Positions 5,280-6,458 of a DNA stretch of 6,458 bases are shown piece after piece; positions within the stretch are counted from its first letter, which is position 1, and each line of letters starts with the position of its first letter. Source of the DNA: Acidobacteriota bacterium (GTDB lineage: Bacteria > Acidobacteriota > Blastocatellia > Pyrinomonadales > Pyrinomonadaceae); assembly GCA_003222835.1 (NCBI GenBank), contig QHXE01000085.1:1-6458 (forward strand), in the 5' to 3' direction. The translations under genes and the position numbers were made by a program. Below the pieces are notes generated by a model. That model had not been told where the DNA came from. It was given only the letters and a program-made list of their open reading frames with translations, and did not search any database.

Positions 5280-6023
5280 GTGTCCGCACGACTGGCGCTT
5301 TTGAGCGGTATCAAGGGGGCTCTGAGAGCGAGGAAAGTGACCTACCGAGAGCTCGCACAATCGATTGGGGTGAGTGAAGCGACGATCAAACGCGACCTGA
5401 GTCGTGGGGGCTTCTCCCTCCTTCGACTTGATGAGATCTGCTCGAGCCTCGGCTTGACGCTTAATGACCTCACGCAGCGCCCCGAGGCTGCCGAGGTGAT
5501 AACAGAGCTCAGCGACTCCCAGGAGCGCGCCTTGGTGAGCGACCCGAAGGTTCTCTTGGTGACCTATCTGCTCGTCAACGACTGGAAATTTCAGGATATC
5601 GTTTCCACTTTTGAACTGGACGAAAACGAATACGTAAAGATCCTGTTGAGGCTCGATCAGCTCAAGATCATCGAATACCGGCCTCCTCATCGCGTTCGGA
5701 AGTTGACCGCCAGGAACTTTTCCTGGCGGAAGGACGGTCCGGTGCATCGGTTCTTTCTTACTCGCCTCGTGCCGGAGTACTTTCAGTCGGCGTTCGACGG
5801 CCCTGGCGATGTCCTGCGATTTGTCGCCGGCACCCTATCGCGCGAATCTCTTACCCAGTTCAAGGCGTCTCTCGAGCGCCTGGCCGCGGAGTTTGAAGTG
5901 CTTGCCCGTAACGATGCTCGCCTCCCGCTTGCTAAGCGTGATGGCTGTAGTGCCGTGCTGGCGGTGCGGGCGTGGGAGTTCTCCGAGTTCACGCGCCTGC
6001 GCCGTCGAGCGCGAACGTCGTAG
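5280..6023 (+). CDS. XRE-like HTH transcriptional regulator with conserved C-terminal domain
   Basis: A 247-residue DNA-binding protein. Residues 7-66 form an HTH domain of XRE/Cro type: the helices GALRARKVTYRELAQSIG and VSEATIKRDLSRG, then LLRLDEICSSLGLTLNDL. The rest (about 77-243) is a long conserved-looking domain with blocks LVTYLLVNDWKFQDIV, LLRLDQLKIIEYRPPHRVRKL, NFSWRKDGPVHRFF, FDGPGDVLRFVAGTLSRES and AVRAWEFSEF. It may sense a ligand or dimerise, but its role is unknown. The 105-140 part looks like a second winged-helix-like segment (inference). The start is GTG at 5280 with AGGGAG six bases upstream; no earlier in-frame start is better. The gene is divergent from the hydroxylase operon, and the inverted repeats in between suggest it controls that operon, itself or both. 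It has no membrane segments. The family call is confident; the regulon is inferred from position only. Confidence 0.82.
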   Translation: MSARLALLSGIKGALRARKVTYRELAQSIGVSEATIKRDLSRGGFSLLRLDEICSSLGLTLNDLTQRPEAAEVITELSDSQERALVSDPKVLLVTYLLVNDWKFQDIVSTFELDENEYVKILLRLDQLKIIEYRPPHRVRKLTARNFSWRKDGPVHRFFLTRLVPEYFQSAFDGPGDVLRFVAGTLSRESLTQFKASLERLAAEFEVLARNDARLPLAKRDGCSAVLAVRAWEFSEFTRLRRRARTS

Positions 6024-6266
6024 CCAGCCGCAAGCCGGCAGCGGCGCACTGTGCTTGACAGTCGTGCCGGCGGTGAGCTGGGCGCCCGCTATCGGGCAAG
6101 TCGTGAGGCGCGAGGGATCGTCTGCTTCTGGGCCGAAACCTGCTGTCCGCCAGCAGCGGTCATTAAGCGAACGCCGCAGTGTGAAACGGAAGTAGGGTGC
6201 TTACGCAGCAACGACAATGTCCCTGATTGCAACAATCCTCCAATTCTGTGCTGCGATCGGAGCGCT
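6024..6266. other. Intergenic stretch between regulator and toxin gene, no gene seen
   Basis: This lies between the convergent regulator and toxin genes. Besides the hairpin at 6043-6068 there is a small perfect stem GCCCG-CTAT-CGGGC (6084-6097), also without a T-run. Open frames here are short and of chance composition. It may contain the decayed edge of a mobile segment, but no recognisable element ends are visible. Confidence 0.4.
6043..6068 (+). other. Hairpin 20 bases after the regulator stop
   Basis: GGCGCACTGT pairs with ACAGT-C-GTGCC around a GCTTG loop, giving ten pairs with one bulged C and one G-U. No T-run follows on either strand, so it is not a standard intrinsic terminator. 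It could stabilise the mRNA 3' end. Confidence 0.35.
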
Positions 6267-6458
6267 TTACTCGCCGGCGTATCCCGCCTCAAGCTGGTGT
6301 CGAACGGCAAGAATGAGGCCGATGTCTTCGGCCGGGAGCCAACGGTACTTCGCGATGTACCCGTAACGGCCGCGCGAGAGGATGAGCTCGCGTCGACCCT
6401 TTTCAGCGGGCCGCCCGAGGAGAGGATGATCAGCCAGAAGCTCAAAAGCCTTTCGCAC
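6267..6458 (-). CDS. RelE/ParE-family toxin, 5' part beyond the window
   Basis: The visible 63 codons encode the C-terminal two thirds of a type II toxin-antitoxin toxin. The motifs are AFELLADHPLLGRPAEKG, then RELILSRGRYGYIAKYR and the closing LAVRHQLEAGY, which together are the ParE-like end of the RelE/ParE superfamily. Members of about 95-100 residues either cleave ribosome-bound mRNA (RelE) or poison gyrase (ParE); the sequence here cannot decide which. Codon 1 of the visible frame reads GTG at the window edge and is probably an internal valine, because the N-terminal helical hairpin of the family (about 35 residues) is missing. The cognate antitoxin normally lies just upstream, which here would be outside the window. 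The TAA stop is at 6267. It marks an accessory flank. Confidence 0.8.
   Translation of the reverse strand: MRKAFELLADHPLLGRPAEKGRRELILSRGRYGYIAKYRWLPAEDIGLILAVRHQLEAGYAGE

Noticed and set aside
5160..5747. Minus-strand open frame of 195 codons antisense to the HTH regulator
   Set aside because: It overlaps the divergent promoter region and a well-supported regulator. It has no motif and would collide with the hydroxylase promoter.
6084..6097. GCCCG-CTAT-CGGGC stem as a Rho-independent terminator
   Set aside because: The stem is only five pairs and no T-run follows on either strand.

Overview
The window looks like chromosomal DNA of a GC-rich Gram-negative proteobacterium, most likely a gammaproteobacterium of the Xanthomonadales/Lysobacter/Nevskia type. 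The taxonomic guess rests on a DUF2845-type exported protein, a lipobox lipoprotein and an XRE-like regulator of a form I associate with that group. It is an inference, not a match to a named genome. No rRNA, tRNA, CRISPR array or intact insertion sequence is visible.

Layout. Bases 123-956 (+) encode a stand-alone PD-(D/E)XK nuclease-like protein resembling PGN_0703-type putative restriction endonucleases. Integron attC-like half sites lie at about 26-32 and 951-957, on either side of it. Two envelope-protein genes follow on the minus strand: a small signal-peptide protein of DUF2845 type (1034-1387) and, after about 350 bases without a gene, a Cys-rich lipoprotein (1741-2241). From 5132 down to 2273 (minus) runs a compact three-gene operon: a membrane di-iron fatty acid hydroxylase/sterol desaturase-superfamily enzyme, a PCMH-type FAD-linked oxidase, and an isoprenylcysteine carboxyl methyltransferase (ICMT)-like membrane methyltransferase. 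The junctions are 6 and 2 bases. The lipoprotein gene starts 31 bases beyond the methyltransferase stop and may be a fourth member. The methyltransferase reading frame is broken by what looks like a GC dinucleotide duplication near 2577-2580.

A divergent gene (5280-6023, +) encodes an HTH regulator. The 147-base shared intergenic region holds nested inverted repeats next to the regulator's likely promoter, the natural place for autoregulation or operon control. After a 243-base stretch with only weak hairpins, the right edge carries the 3' part of a RelE/ParE-type toxin gene on the minus strand (6267-6458), cut by the window.

How the genes may work together (inference): the operon's enzyme types suit successive hydroxylation, flavin-dependent oxidation and methylation of a hydrophobic molecule at the inner membrane. 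The substrate cannot be read from sequence. This cassette, with its divergent regulator and its frameshifted last enzyme, is the most interesting part of the window. The nuclease and the toxin are accessory-type genes that suggest the flanks have been mobile.
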